A stretch of 64,000 nucleotides of DNA. Source: Azonexus sp. (GTDB taxonomy: Bacteria; Pseudomonadota; Gammaproteobacteria; Burkholderiales; Rhodocyclaceae). A program made the translations under genes and the position numbers. The notes below the pieces were generated by a model. The model saw only the letters and a list, made by a program, of their open reading frames with translations. It had not been told where the DNA came from and did not search any database. Positions 17,379-25,529 of the stretch are shown piece by piece. Within the stretch, counting starts at the first letter, position 1. Each line of letters begins with the position of its first letter. The stretch is taken from the NCBI GenBank assembly GCA_031260295.1, contig JAIRKE010000001.1, forward strand, positions 124,001-188,000, written 5' to 3'.

Positions 17379-18710
17379 ATGTCTTTTGACCGAACGATTC
17401 AAGGATTCTTGGCCATTTCGTCCAGTTTTTTGTTTGCCGTCAGCACCGACGCCGCCATTGCCGCTCCATCGGGCAAGGCCGTCGCCCGGCCGGCGAACGT
17501 CGAATCCATCGTCCTCGGCATGGGCTGTTTCTGGGGCGCGGAAAAGCGCATGGCGGCGATTCCCGGCGTGCTCGACGTCGAAAGCGGCTACGCCAACGGC
17601 GAGGTGCCAGGCACCTATGAGGCTGTGCTGGCGCATGAGCGGCTGGTACAGCAGGGCAAGACCACGCTACGCAATCACGCCGAGGTGATCAAGGTCAGCT
17701 TCGATCCGGACAAGGTCGATCTCGAACAGGTGCTGATCCAGTTCTGGGAAAACCACGATCCGACCCAGGGCAACCGCCAGGGCAACGACATCGGGAGCAA
17801 TTACCGCAGCGCCATCTATACCAGTAGCGACGCCCAATTGGCCATCGCCCACAAGACGCGGGATGTGTACCAGGGTGCCTTGTCGGCCCAGAAGCACGAT
17901 CGGATCACCACCGAGATTGTCCCCTTGAAGACCTATTTCCGGGCCGAGGAATACCACCAGGATTACCTGGCGAAGAACCCGGATGGCTATTGCGGCCTGG
18001 GCGGCACCGGCATCAAGTATCCGCTGGCCGCCACGGCTGCCAGCAGTTCGCCGGCGGCGGCGAAAGCGCCACGGTTGGATGGCAAGGCGCTCGATTTCCA
18101 GCGCCAACTGGTCGTGTTCGAGGCCGAGGACTGTGCCTATTGCAAGAAATTCAAGGCCGAGGTGCTCGACCGCTGGCAGTCGCCGGTGGCCGTGGCCCGT
18201 ACCCTGAGTACGGAGTCCCCTTCAGGTTGGGTGCTGGAAAAAACCTTGTTCGCGACACCAACCATCGTGCTGTTCGAGAAGGGCAGGGAAGTCTCCCGCT
18301 ACACCGGCTACAACGGCGAGACGGTTCGTTTCTGGAAATGGTTGGGTTTCCATCTGTTAACGTCGGCGCAGCAGAAAATCGCCTTCGAGCAGGGCACCGA
18401 ATATCCGGGAACTGGCTCGCATCTCGACGAAAAGCGCCCCGGCACCTTCGTCGATCCGATCACCGGCGCGCCGCTGTTCCGTAGCAACGCCAAGTTCGAC
18501 AGCGGTACCGGCTGGCCCAGCTTCTTCAATCCGCTGCCCGGCGCGTTGACGCTGCATGAAGACGACAGCCACGGCATGCGCCGCGTCGAAGTGCGCAGCG
18601 CCAGTTCCGGCATCCACCTCGGCCACGTTTTCGACGACGGCCCGCCGCCGACCGGCAAGCGCTATTGCATCAACGGCAATGTGCTGAAGTTCGTGCCGGA
18701 TAAAGATTGA
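17379..18710 (+). CDS. msrAB: Peptide-methionine sulfoxide reductase: MsrA-thioredoxin-MsrB fusion
   Basis: 443 residues with an N-terminal signal peptide (about 1-29), so probably periplasmic. MsrA (about 42-215) has the catalytic GCFWG (C50), the EYHQDYL segment and a resolving GYCG (C205). A thioredoxin-like middle part (about 240-325) has CAYC (C252, C255). MsrB (about 330-443) has GTGWPSF, GIHLGHVF and the catalytic RYCIN (C430), and lacks the zinc-site CXXC pairs. It reduces S- and R-methionine sulfoxide in exported proteins. In Neisseria PilB the thioredoxin domain comes first; here it is in the middle, so each reductase can be recycled by the same internal domain. A hairpin terminator follows. 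Confidence 0.9.
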   Translation: MSFDRTIQGFLAISSSFLFAVSTDAAIAAPSGKAVARPANVESIVLGMGCFWGAEKRMAAIPGVLDVESGYANGEVPGTYEAVLAHERLVQQGKTTLRNHAEVIKVSFDPDKVDLEQVLIQFWENHDPTQGNRQGNDIGSNYRSAIYTSSDAQLAIAHKTRDVYQGALSAQKHDRITTEIVPLKTYFRAEEYHQDYLAKNPDGYCGLGGTGIKYPLAATAASSSPAAAKAPRLDGKALDFQRQLVVFEAEDCAYCKKFKAEVLDRWQSPVAVARTLSTESPSGWVLEKTLFATPTIVLFEKGREVSRYTGYNGETVRFWKWLGFHLLTSAQQKIAFEQGTEYPGTGSHLDEKRPGTFVDPITGAPLFRSNAKFDSGTGWPSFFNPLPGALTLHEDDSHGMRRVEVRSASSGIHLGHVFDDGPPPTGKRYCINGNVLKFVPDKD

Positions 18711-18755
18711 TGCTTTTGGCGATCTGACGGCAACAGGGCAGGGTGGTGGCTCTGC

Positions 18756-18780
18756 TTTGTGGTGTCGCGCCACAAATTAT
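18756..18780 (+). terminator. Hairpin downstream of msrAB
   Basis: A perfect 7-bp stem TTTGTGG (18756-18762) and CCACAAA (18770-18776) with a 7-nt loop, followed by a weak T-containing tail. It sits 46 bases after the msrAB stop. A moderate terminator is likely; it also marks the junction with the cassette tract. Confidence 0.5.
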
Positions 18781-18802
18781 CTTAAACGAGGCTATTTGGA
18801 CT

Positions 18803-18864
18803 GCCTAACGCCTAAGCTAACCGGCTGCCGCGTAGCGGCGCAGTCCGGGATGCGATAGTTAGAC
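18803..18864 (-). other. attC recombination site of an integron-type gene cassette
   Basis: Read on the minus strand this 62-bp site starts GTCTAAC (R'', fits RYYYAAC) and ends GTTAGGC (R', fits GTTRRRY). Between them are inner arms CCGGACTGC and GCAGCCGG, complementary apart from one extrahelical A, and a central GCCGC-TAC-GCGGC hairpin. A bulged base in one inner arm is the standard attC feature. The TAA stop of the adjacent minus-strand gene lies inside R'', as is usual for cassettes. The folded bottom strand is what IntI recombines. No integrase gene is visible in the window. Confidence 0.8.
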
Positions 18865-19359
18865 ATCGGGGCATAGCCAGTCGATGACCTTTAGGCGAAA
18901 GCGCTCAAGCTCATTCAGGGCTTCCGAGAGACGGCGAAAATCTTCAGCGAATGACTCGGGGAGCAATTCTTCTTCCTCTTCTTCTCGTGCCCCCTTTGAT
19001 GCTCGAAGCCGTGAATTTTCACGCAGCAGTCCAGAGCGTCCTTCAACGCTGATCCACGATGCATATTTTGAGTGCACCATTTCATTCCGCCGTTCACCCA
19101 GCTTCCAGAGTTCATTCATGAGCTTGTGAAATTCTGCTTTGGCCGTGTAATCAGGATTGCAGAGCAGATCGACAAACCGCGCGAACAGAACGTCCGTCGT
19201 CTTGACACGCTGGGAATACTGAAGTTCGTTGACCAAGATGCGAACGGCTTCATCGTCAGCCTTTGCCATGAGCACAAGGAGCCTAGTGAGCGCAGTCTCG
19301 ACGTGCTGGAATGTGACGATGAAGCGGCCAAGCTCTTGGTGGGAAGCAGATGCGTTCAT
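18859..19359 (-). CDS. Cassette-encoded HEPN-like protein
   Basis: 166 residues, predicted mostly helical. The segment RRNEMVHSKY contains R91-x4-H96, the RX4-6H motif of HEPN ribonuclease or nucleotide-binding domains, in the expected position after two helices. A run of six acidic residues lies near 125-130. The stop codon falls inside the attC R'' box, and the ATG (19359) lies a few bases inside the cassette after GTTAGGC at 19373-19367. HEPN proteins are common as toxins or defence RNases, but many are unassigned, and no antitoxin partner is visible in this cassette. A non-catalytic HEPN-fold protein is the main alternative. Confidence 0.65.
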   Translation of the reverse strand: MNASASHQELGRFIVTFQHVETALTRLLVLMAKADDEAVRILVNELQYSQRVKTTDVLFARFVDLLCNPDYTAKAEFHKLMNELWKLGERRNEMVHSKYASWISVEGRSGLLRENSRLRASKGAREEEEEELLPESFAEDFRRLSEALNELERFRLKVIDWLCPDV

Positions 19360-19562
19360 GTGAGAGGCCTAACTATATTTGGACGATTGTTTAAGGGATT
19401 CTGTTGTTGCACGAAATAGAAAAAACCCAAAGTATCGGCGATTGTTGCACCAACTAGCCCTACACGATTTTCGCCGCCGACAAGGTACGCTACTACACTG
19501 GCAACGAATCCGAGTAGCAGACCGAGCCACCAATAATTTTTGAAAATTAAGTGCCGAGTCAT
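19356..19562 (-). CDS. Small cassette membrane protein
   Basis: 68 residues from ATG 19562, beginning MTRHLIFKNYWW. It has two hydrophobic helices (LGLLLGFVASVVAYLVGG and VGATIADTLGFFYFV) and a polar C-terminus. The last codons run through the cassette boundary GTTAGGC and overlap the start of the HEPN-like gene by four bases (ATGA). The longer frame to 19820 overlaps the lipoprotein gene and is rejected. No family is recognised. It may share a cassette with the lipoprotein gene 31 bases upstream. Confidence 0.5.
   Translation of the reverse strand: MTRHLIFKNYWWLGLLLGFVASVVAYLVGGENRVGLVGATIADTLGFFYFVQQQNPLNNRPNIVRPLT
19367..19397 (-). repeat. Cassette boundary sequence, attC-like R' box
   Basis: The minus strand reads CCTTAAACAATCGTCC then AAATATA and GTTAGGC. 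It shares the CCTT..AACA.TCGTC.AA...TAGTTAGGC pattern with 20096-20126 and the same R' box as the attC at 18803. No R'' box or inner arms could be found upstream, so this is either a degenerate or very short site. Confidence 0.5.
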
Positions 19563-19593
19563 TGTCTGTGGTGAGTTGTATGGATAGGCATTG

Positions 19594-20082
19594 TCAATAG
19601 CATGACGTCGTGACAATGCTTCCAATGACTGTAGATGTGCAATTGGTAGAGCGTTTAGCAGCCGCCGCCCGCTCCTCTTGTGCGGCAGCTTGCCGTCGCT
19701 GCGCAGTTGCCTGCTCTTGCATAGCTCTTGTGCGTTCAAGTTCAAGAGAAAAACGCACGTCTGTCTCTCGTCCGAGAACTCCATCGGGTCGATTGAACGT
19801 GAATTGCTGTGAAAGCCCATACCTTGCGAAGTCTGCTCTCAGCGACGTTATTCCCGCTGTCGCGCCACTCGCCCACTGAACTCTGGTGCCAGCGATATCC
19901 ATGAATCCGCGCTTCTTGTCCTCTTTGGAAACGTCGTAATAGAGCGTATATGGGGTGTATCCGATTCGTTGCCCTCCCTGGTAAAGGACGGCACCTGGAG
20001 GATCGGAATTGTAGGTGACGCTCAACTGCGAAGCGCAGCCAGAGAAGAGCAGAGCTGCGATAACGGAAAGAATGCGGATCAT
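19594..20082 (-). CDS. Putative lipoprotein with PEGA-like N-terminal segment
   Basis: 162 residues. A type II signal peptide with lipobox LLFSGC (Cys16) is followed by a stretch SVTYNSDPPGAVLYQGGQRIGYTPY, which resembles a PEGA-domain beta module. A helical Gln/Ala/Glu-rich region and a C-terminal pair of cysteines (NCTSTV...TTSCY) complete the protein. It should be anchored to a membrane on the periplasmic side. It begins 14 bases inside the boundary GTTAGGC at 20102-20096, as cassette genes do. The function is unknown. Confidence 0.65.
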   Translation of the reverse strand: MIRILSVIAALLFSGCASQLSVTYNSDPPGAVLYQGGQRIGYTPYTLYYDVSKEDKKRGFMDIAGTRVQWASGATAGITSLRADFARYGLSQQFTFNRPDGVLGRETDVRFSLELERTRAMQEQATAQRRQAAAQEERAAAAKRSTNCTSTVIGSIVTTSCY

Positions 20083-20095
20083 ATTGCGCTCCTAT

Positions 20096-20126
20096 GCCTA
20101 ACTACAATTAGACGACTGTTCCAAGG
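20096..20126 (-). repeat. Second cassette boundary sequence, attC-like
   Basis: The minus strand ends in GTTAGGC and is preceded by GTCTAAT four bases away, so on the plus strand it reads GCCTAAC-TACAA-TTAGAC, a short inverted pair of R-type boxes. It is clearly related to 19367-19397. The distances between the three boxes at 18803, 19367 and 20096 are 564 and 729 bp, normal sizes for cassettes. Confidence 0.5.
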
Positions 20127-20180
20127 AAAGTTGGCGCAGGCTTGGCTGCGAACTCATGCCGACCATCAGATGCCTCTTTG

Positions 20181-20236
20181 ATGTCACTTATAGCAGCCAA
20201 AATTTACTATGAAACAACGGAAATGTCACTTATAGC
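20181..20236 (+). promoter_or_regulatory. Direct repeats upstream of Xre regulator
   Basis: ATGTCACTTATAGC occurs twice, at 20181-20194 and 20223-20236, exactly 42 bp apart (four helical turns). Shorter CTCATAGAG repeats follow near 20259-20281. The repeats lie just before a helix-turn-helix gene, so they are candidate operators for it. Confidence 0.4.
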
Positions 20237-20307
20237 GCGTGCTGTTATCGCGCGTGGCCTCATAGAGGGGGCACTCATAGAGTTGCTGCTCTTTGAGAAG
20301 GAAAGAC

Positions 20308-20562
20308 ATGTCCCTCGACCCGCGAAAACGCTTTGGCCTGAAACTGGTAGAGATCAGGCGAACCAAGGGTTGGTCGCAGGAGCGGTTGGCGCTGGAGAGC
20401 GGTTTGGCGCGCAGTTATCTTGGTGAGGTTGAGCGCGGGCAGCGCAATATTGCGCTGCTGAACATCTTCAAACTGGCGGAAGCCTTGGAGGTGGAGCCTT
20501 CCGTGCTCATGGAGCCGCCCGTGCATAGACGGGAACCGGCACCGCAGCCTGCGGTGTTGTGA
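20308..20562 (+). CDS. Xre-family transcriptional regulator
   Basis: 84 residues consisting essentially of one HTH_3 domain: FGLKLVEIRRTKGWSQERLA, then LARSYLGEVERGQRNIALLNI, matching the five-helix lambda-repressor fold with the recognition helix around SGLARSYLGEVERG. The short tail is Pro-rich. ATG 20308 follows GAAGGAAA at good distance, preferred to 20293. It is a small DNA-binding protein of the controller/antitoxin type and probably autoregulates through the repeats upstream. It is next to the cassette tract and may be part of the mobile region. No restriction enzyme or toxin partner lies beside it. Confidence 0.85.
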   Translation: MSLDPRKRFGLKLVEIRRTKGWSQERLALESGLARSYLGEVERGQRNIALLNIFKLAEALEVEPSVLMEPPVHRREPAPQPAVL

Positions 20563-20883
20563 GTCACTCCGGGCTGAAGCCCGGAGCTTCCTCGCCACGA
20601 GTTTGGGGTGCCTTTGGCACCGAAATCACGCTTTGCTCGCTTGACCCCGGCCTGAAGGCCGGGGCTTGCACTTGCGCCGTGGTGATGGCAAACGCAGGGC
20701 AGTGAGGCTGCTCTGGCGCTCGATGGGTATCAACGCATCTCATGAAATGGGGCGCTGGATTGTGGGGGCATCCCTTGTGGTCGCCCTTTGCCGGAGTGGA
20801 TTGCTCGTTCGTCGAAACCACGGTCAAAGCTGCCCCTGCGCTCGGGTACAATGTCGGCCTTCCCGCCTTACCCGAGTTCCTCC
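20563..20883. repeat. Intergenic region with three hairpins before purL
   Basis: Two perfect 8-bp hairpins share a TGAA loop: CTCCGGGC/GCCCGGAG at 20567-20586 and CCCCGGCC/GGCCGGGG at 20645-20664. A third hairpin, GGTGCC/GGCACC with a TTT loop, is at 20607-20621. They resemble REP-type or IS200/IS605-end palindromes. A TACAAT -10-like hexamer at 20847-20852 lies 32 bases before the purL ATG, without a good -35. No gene is seen. Confidence 0.5.
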
Positions 20884-23800
20884 ATGGCCGACATTCTTTG
20901 CCTCAAGGGCGACACCGCCTTTTCCGCCTTCCGTTTGCAACGCCTGCGCGCCCGCCTGGTCGCGGTCGTGGCGGACATCGAATCGGTGGTGGCCGATTAC
21001 TGGCACGTGGTGGCGCCCAAGCGCGCCCTGAGCGCCGATGAGCGGGCCAAGCTGGCGCAATTGCTGGAGGAGCGGCCGGCGGGCGAGGAGAGGGGAGAAC
21101 TGTTCCTGGTCGCGCCGCGCATCGGTACCATTTCGCCGTGGTCGTCGAAGGCCACCGACATTGCTTTCAACTGTGACCTGGAGCCGGCCCTTGAGCGCAT
21201 CGAGCGCGTCGTCGCTTTCCATGTCGTGCTCAGGAACGGCCGAGCGCTGACGGCCGCCGAGAAAAAAACAGTTGCCAGCCTGTTGCATGATCGCATGACC
21301 GAGTCGGTGCTGGCGGATTTCGCCGAGGCTGGCGAACTGTTCCGCCATTTCGCGCCGAAGCCGCTGGCGACCGTTGACGTGCTGGCCGGCGGCAAGGCGG
21401 CGTTGGTCGGGGCCAACACCGCGCTGGGCCTGGCGTTGTCCGAGGACGAGATCGACTATCTGCTCGATATCTTCACCAAGGCCGGCCGCAACCCGACCGA
21501 TGTCGAACTGATGATGTTCGCTCAGGCCAATTCCGAACACTGCCGGCACAAGATTTTCAATGCCTCGTGGGTAATCGACGGCGAGCAGAAGGACAAGACG
21601 CTGTTCGGCATGATCCGCGAGACGCACCAGGCACACCCGCAGGGCACGGTGATGGCTTATGCCGACAATGCCTCGATTATCGAGGGGGCGACGATCCAGC
21701 GCTTCTACCCAGACGCCGACCAGGGCTATTCCTACAAGGAAGAACTGACCCACATCCTGACCAAGGTCGAGACGCACAACCATCCGACGGCGATTTCGCC
21801 CTTTCCCGGCGCCGCGACCGGCAGCGGCGGCGAAATCCGCGACGAGGGCGCCACCGGCAAGGGCTCCAAGCCCAAGGCCGGCCTGTGCGGCTTCTCGGTT
21901 TCCAACTTGAACATCCCCGATGCAGTGCAACCGTGGGAAAAAACCTACGGCCGGCCGTCGCGCATCGCCTCGGCGCTCGACATCATGATCGAAGGCCCGA
22001 TCGGCGCTGCCGCTTTCAACAATGAATTCGGCCGGCCCAATCTGACCGGCTATTTCCGCACCTACGAACAGGACGTGAACGGCACCGTGCGCGGCTATCA
22101 CAAGCCAATCATGATTGCCGGCGGCCTGGGCAGTATCCAGGCCGGTCAGTCGTTCAAGGAAGAGACTTTCCCGGTCGGCACGTTGTTCGTGCAACTGGGC
22201 GGTCCCGGCATGCTGATCGGCCTGGGCGGCGGTGCCGCCTCGTCGATGACTGCCGGCGTCAATGCCGAAGATCTCGACTTTGCCTCGGTGCAGCGTGGCA
22301 ACCCGGAAATCCAGCGCCGTGCCCAGGAAGTCATCGACCGCTGCTGGCAGATGGGGGCCAACAACCCGATCCTGTCGGTCCACGACGTCGGCGCCGGCGG
22401 CGTTTCCAACGCGCTGCCGGAACTGGCCCACTCGGGCAGCGTTGGCGCCAGGTTCGAACTGCGTGCAGTACCGATCCTCGAACCGGGCATGTCGCCAGCC
22501 GAAATCTGGTCGAACGAAGCGCAGGAACGTTACGTGCTGGCCCTTCCGCCCGGCCGCATCGGCAAATTCCAGGCGCTGTGCGAGCGCGAGCGTTGCCCGT
22601 TTGCGGTGGTCGGCGAAGCCACCGGGGACGGCCACCTGACCGTTACCGACCGCCACTTCAATGTCAATCCGGTGGACATGGAGATGGAGGCGCTGCTCGG
22701 TAAGCCGCCGCGCATGACCCGCGATGTGACCTCGCGGCCGTCCAGCTTCGTGCCTTTCGACGCCGTATCGGTTGAACTGAAGGACGCCGCTTACCGCCTG
22801 ATGCGCCTACCAGCCATCGCCGACAAGACTTTCCTGATCTCCATCGGCGACCGCTCGGTCGGCGGCATGACCGCCCGCGACCAGATGGTCGGCCCGTGGC
22901 AGGTGCCGGTGGCCGACGTGGCCGTGACCACGATGAGTTACCAGGGCTATCGCGGCGAAGCCTTCGCCATGGGCGAGCGCACGCCGCTTGCCGTGCTCGA
23001 CGCGCCGGCCTCCGGCCGCATGGCCATCGGCGAGGCGCTGACCAACTTGGCCGCCGCCGACGTCGGCGATCTCGGTAAAGTCAAGCTCTCGGCCAACTGG
23101 ATGGCGGCGTGCGGCGTACCGGGCGAGGATGCCCGCCTGTACGCCACCGTCGAGGGCATTTCCAAGTTGTGCCAGCAAATCGGCGTCTCGATTCCGGTCG
23201 GCAAGGATTCGCTGTCGATGCGTACCGCCTGGGAAGAGGTGACAGAAGCGGGCGGCGAGCAGAAGCAGGTGGTGTCGCCGCTGTCGCTGATCGTCACGTC
23301 CTTCGCCGCCGTCGACGACGTGCGCCGGACGCGGACACCGCTGTTGGTGACCGGCCAGGGTGAAAGTGAAATTCTGCTGCTCGACCTCGGCCAGAATCGC
23401 CTCGGCGGCTCGGCACTGGCCCAGGTTTACAACGCCACCGGCAGCGAGGCGCCGGATGTGGACGATCCGGCGCGGTTGAAGGGCCTGTTCGACGCGGTGC
23501 AGAAGCTCAACCGTGACGGCTTGCTGCTGGCCTACCATGACCGCTCCGATGGTGGCCTGTTTGTGGCCGCGGCCGAGATGGCCTTCGCCAGCCGCCGCGG
23601 CGTCACGCTCGATCTCGATGGCCTGTGCTACGACCCGTTAGCCGGCGACATCGACGGGTCCGAAAAACGCCCCGACCTGATGGCCGGCCGCGATTTCGAG
23701 AACTGCGTGCGGGCACTGTTCAACGAGGAACTCGGTGCCCTGATCCAGATTCGCCGCGTCGACCGCGAAAAGGTGACTTCGGTATTGCGTGCCCTGCGCG

Positions 23801-24828
23801 TGCCCTACCACTTTGTTGGCTATTTGAATGAGTGGGATGAGATTCGCGTCATCCGCAACGCCCGCAAGCTGCTGCGCGAAAAGCGCGTCGACCTGCAACG
23901 CGCCTGGTCGGAAACCAGCTACCGGATGCAGATGCTGCGCGACAATCCAGCCTGTGCCCAGCAGGAATTCGATCGCATCCTCGATACCGCCGATCCCGGC
24001 CTGACGCCGAAGCTGACCTTCGACCCGCAGGACGATTTCACCCAGGTCTACAAAGACGTCAGCGGCCGGCCACGCATCGCCATCCTGCGCGAGCAGGGCG
24101 TCAACAGCCATTACGAAATGGCCGCCGCCTTCGACCGCGCCGGCTTCGCCGCCGTCGACGTCCATATGAGCGACATCCTGGCCGGCCGCGTCAGTCTCAA
24201 GGATTTCAAGGGCCTGGTCGCCTGTGGTGGCTTTTCCTACGGCGACGTGCTCGGCGCCGGCCAGGGCTGGGCCAAGACCATCCTGATGCACGATGGCTGC
24301 CGCGACGAATTCGCTGCCTTCTTCAATCGCCAGGACACTTTCGCGCTGGGCGTCTGCAACGGCTGCCAGATGATGAGCGCGCTCAAATCCCTGATTCCCG
24401 GCGCCGAGCATTGGCCGGCCTTCCGCCGCAACGCGGTTGAGCAGTTCGAGGCGCGTTTCGTGATGACCGAGGTGCTCGATTCGCCGTCGATCTTCTTTGC
24501 CGGCATGGCAGGCTCGCAGATTCCCATCGTCGTCTCGCACGGCGAGGGCAGGGCGGTGTTCGGCGATGTCGGCGACCCGGCGAAATGCCTGGCAGCCGCC
24601 CGCTATGTCGACAACAAAGGCGAACCGACCGAGGTTTATCCTTACAACCCAAACGGCTCACCGGACGGCCTGACCGCCGTGACCACAGCTGACGGCCGCT
24701 TCACGATCATGATGCCGCACCCGGAGCGCGTCTTCCGCAGCGTGCAGATGTCCTGGCACCCGGAGAACTGGGGCGAGGATTCGCCGTGGATGCGCATGTT
24801 CCGCAATGCCCGTCGCTGGGTTGGCTAG
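20884..24828 (+). CDS. purL: Phosphoribosylformylglycinamidine synthase
   Basis: 1314 residues, normal length for the large single-chain PurL of proteobacteria. An N-terminal PurS-like part is followed by the FGAM synthetase core with the signature [15 protein letters not shown] and a [22 protein letters not shown]-binding region. The C-terminal class I glutaminase domain (from about residue 1040) has the nucleophile Cys in GVCNGCQ and the His in PHPERVFRS. It converts FGAR, glutamine and ATP to FGAM in purine synthesis. ATG 20884 gives MADILCLKG, the family N-terminus; the upstream frame to 20788 is not family-like. Confidence 0.96.
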   Translation: MADILCLKGDTAFSAFRLQRLRARLVAVVADIESVVADYWHVVAPKRALSADERAKLAQLLEERPAGEERGELFLVAPRIGTISPWSSKATDIAFNCDLEPALERIERVVAFHVVLRNGRALTAAEKKTVASLLHDRMTESVLADFAEAGELFRHFAPKPLATVDVLAGGKAALVGANTALGLALSEDEIDYLLDIFTKAGRNPTDVELMMFAQANSEHCRHKIFNASWVIDGEQKDKTLFGMIRETHQAHPQGTVMAYADNASIIEGATIQRFYPDADQGYSYKEELTHILTKVETHNHPTAISPFPGAATGSGGEIRDEGATGKGSKPKAGLCGFSVSNLNIPDAVQPWEKTYGRPSRIASALDIMIEGPIGAAAFNNEFGRPNLTGYFRTYEQDVNGTVRGYHKPIMIAGGLGSIQAGQSFKEETFPVGTLFVQLGGPGMLIGLGGGAASSMTAGVNAEDLDFASVQRGNPEIQRRAQEVIDRCWQMGANNPILSVHDVGAGGVSNALPELAHSGSVGARFELRAVPILEPGMSPAEIWSNEAQERYVLALPPGRIGKFQALCERERCPFAVVGEATGDGHLTVTDRHFNVNPVDMEMEALLGKPPRMTRDVTSRPSSFVPFDAVSVELKDAAYRLMRLPAIADKTFLISIGDRSVGGMTARDQMVGPWQVPVADVAVTTMSYQGYRGEAFAMGERTPLAVLDAPASGRMAIGEALTNLAAADVGDLGKVKLSANWMAACGVPGEDARLYATVEGISKLCQQIGVSIPVGKDSLSMRTAWEEVTEAGGEQKQVVSPLSLIVTSFAAVDDVRRTRTPLLVTGQGESEILLLDLGQNRLGGSALAQVYNATGSEAPDVDDPARLKGLFDAVQKLNRDGLLLAYHDRSDGGLFVAAAEMAFASRRGVTLDLDGLCYDPLAGDIDGSEKRPDLMAGRDFENCVRALFNEELGALIQIRRVDREKVTSVLRALRVPYHFVGYLNEWDEIRVIRNARKLLREKRVDLQRAWSETSYRMQMLRDNPACAQQEFDRILDTADPGLTPKLTFDPQDDFTQVYKDVSGRPRIAILREQGVNSHYEMAAAFDRAGFAAVDVHMSDILAGRVSLKDFKGLVACGGFSYGDVLGAGQGWAKTILMHDGCRDEFAAFFNRQDTFALGVCNGCQMMSALKSLIPGAEHWPAFRRNAVEQFEARFVMTEVLDSPSIFFAGMAGSQIPIVVSHGEGRAVFGDVGDPAKCLAAARYVDNKGEPTEVYPYNPNGSPDGLTAVTTADGRFTIMMPHPERVFRSVQMSWHPENWGEDSPWMRMFRNARRWVG

Positions 24829-24848
24829 ACCTGGTAGTAGCCAGCAAG

Positions 24849-24875
24849 AAGGGGACGCTACGGCGTCCCCTTTGC
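24849..24875 (+). terminator. Hairpin terminator after purL
   Basis: A perfect 8-bp stem GGGGACGC (24851-24858) and GCGTCCCC (24863-24870) with loop TACG, followed by TTTG. It lies 22 bases after the purL stop and between convergent genes. Confidence 0.65.
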
Positions 24876-24903
24876 GTTGGGCCGGGTGAAAACCGGCCGG
24901 CGT

Positions 24904-25251
24904 TCAACGATCCTGATAGGCGCGCAGCTTGTCGAGTTGGACCACCAGTTGGTGCGAGGCTTCGCTGAGTTCCGGCAGCAACAGGTCGGCGGAATTGCCG
25001 AGGCCGCTGTTGCTGAGTTCGACGATTTCGTTGGCCAGCCGGTGGAAACGGTCGTCGATGGCGAGCAACTGCTGGAAATCGGCTGTGCTGGCGGCGGCGT
25101 ATTCAGTTTTCCGCAGAGCGGCGGCGAGGGTACAGCCGCGATGCTCGGACAGCGGCATGTCGGCGTAAGCGCCGCCGGCGAAGGCGTTGATGAACTGGCG
25201 TCGCCAGTGGTTGTGCTGGCGGATGGCGGCGTCGATGTCGATGCGCGTCAT
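24904..25251 (-). CDS. Stand-alone CZB (chemoreceptor zinc-binding) domain protein
   Basis: 115 residues from ATG 25251, with GGAGA nine bases upstream. The helical pattern of a CZB domain is visible: AIRQHNHWRRQF near the N-terminus (His/Trp), then SEHRGCTLAAAL with the conserved Cys, and DDRFHRLANEIVEL with a further His. These residues form the zinc site that senses hypochlorite or free zinc in chemoreceptors and diguanylate cyclases. Here the domain is alone, without an output module. It may act with a partner protein in trans. The upstream extension to 25419 is not CZB-like. Confidence 0.7.
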   Translation of the reverse strand: MTRIDIDAAIRQHNHWRRQFINAFAGGAYADMPLSEHRGCTLAAALRKTEYAAASTADFQQLLAIDDRFHRLANEIVELSNSGLGNSADLLLPELSEASHQLVVQLDKLRAYQDR

Positions 25252-25529
25252 GGGCGAAATTCTCCGGTGGATGGTGAGCGAGGGCCGCGAAAAAGAGGCC
25301 ATCGCCCCGCGTGAGACCGGATTATGCCGCAGAGCGCGGTTTTCGGTCAGCGGCCACACACCGCAATTGCTTGAACTGCGGCAACCCACACATGCCGGAA
25401 ATCGAGGAGGTCGCGACATATCGTCGGCACCGCTGGAAGCGGCGAGGGGACGGCAAACTACGGTATCATTAGCGACTTTTGGCAGGCCGCTACTGGCCGT
25501 CCTGAACGACTTCGAAGGATTTTTCCGTC

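Noticed and set aside
19356-19820. 154-codon version of the small cassette membrane protein
   Set aside because: The N-terminal part runs over the lipoprotein gene in another phase; the ATG at 19562 gives a coherent two-helix protein.
20824-22656. 610-codon open frame opposite purL
   Set aside because: Antisense shadow of a clear PurL; composition is shadow-like and no start signal is visible.
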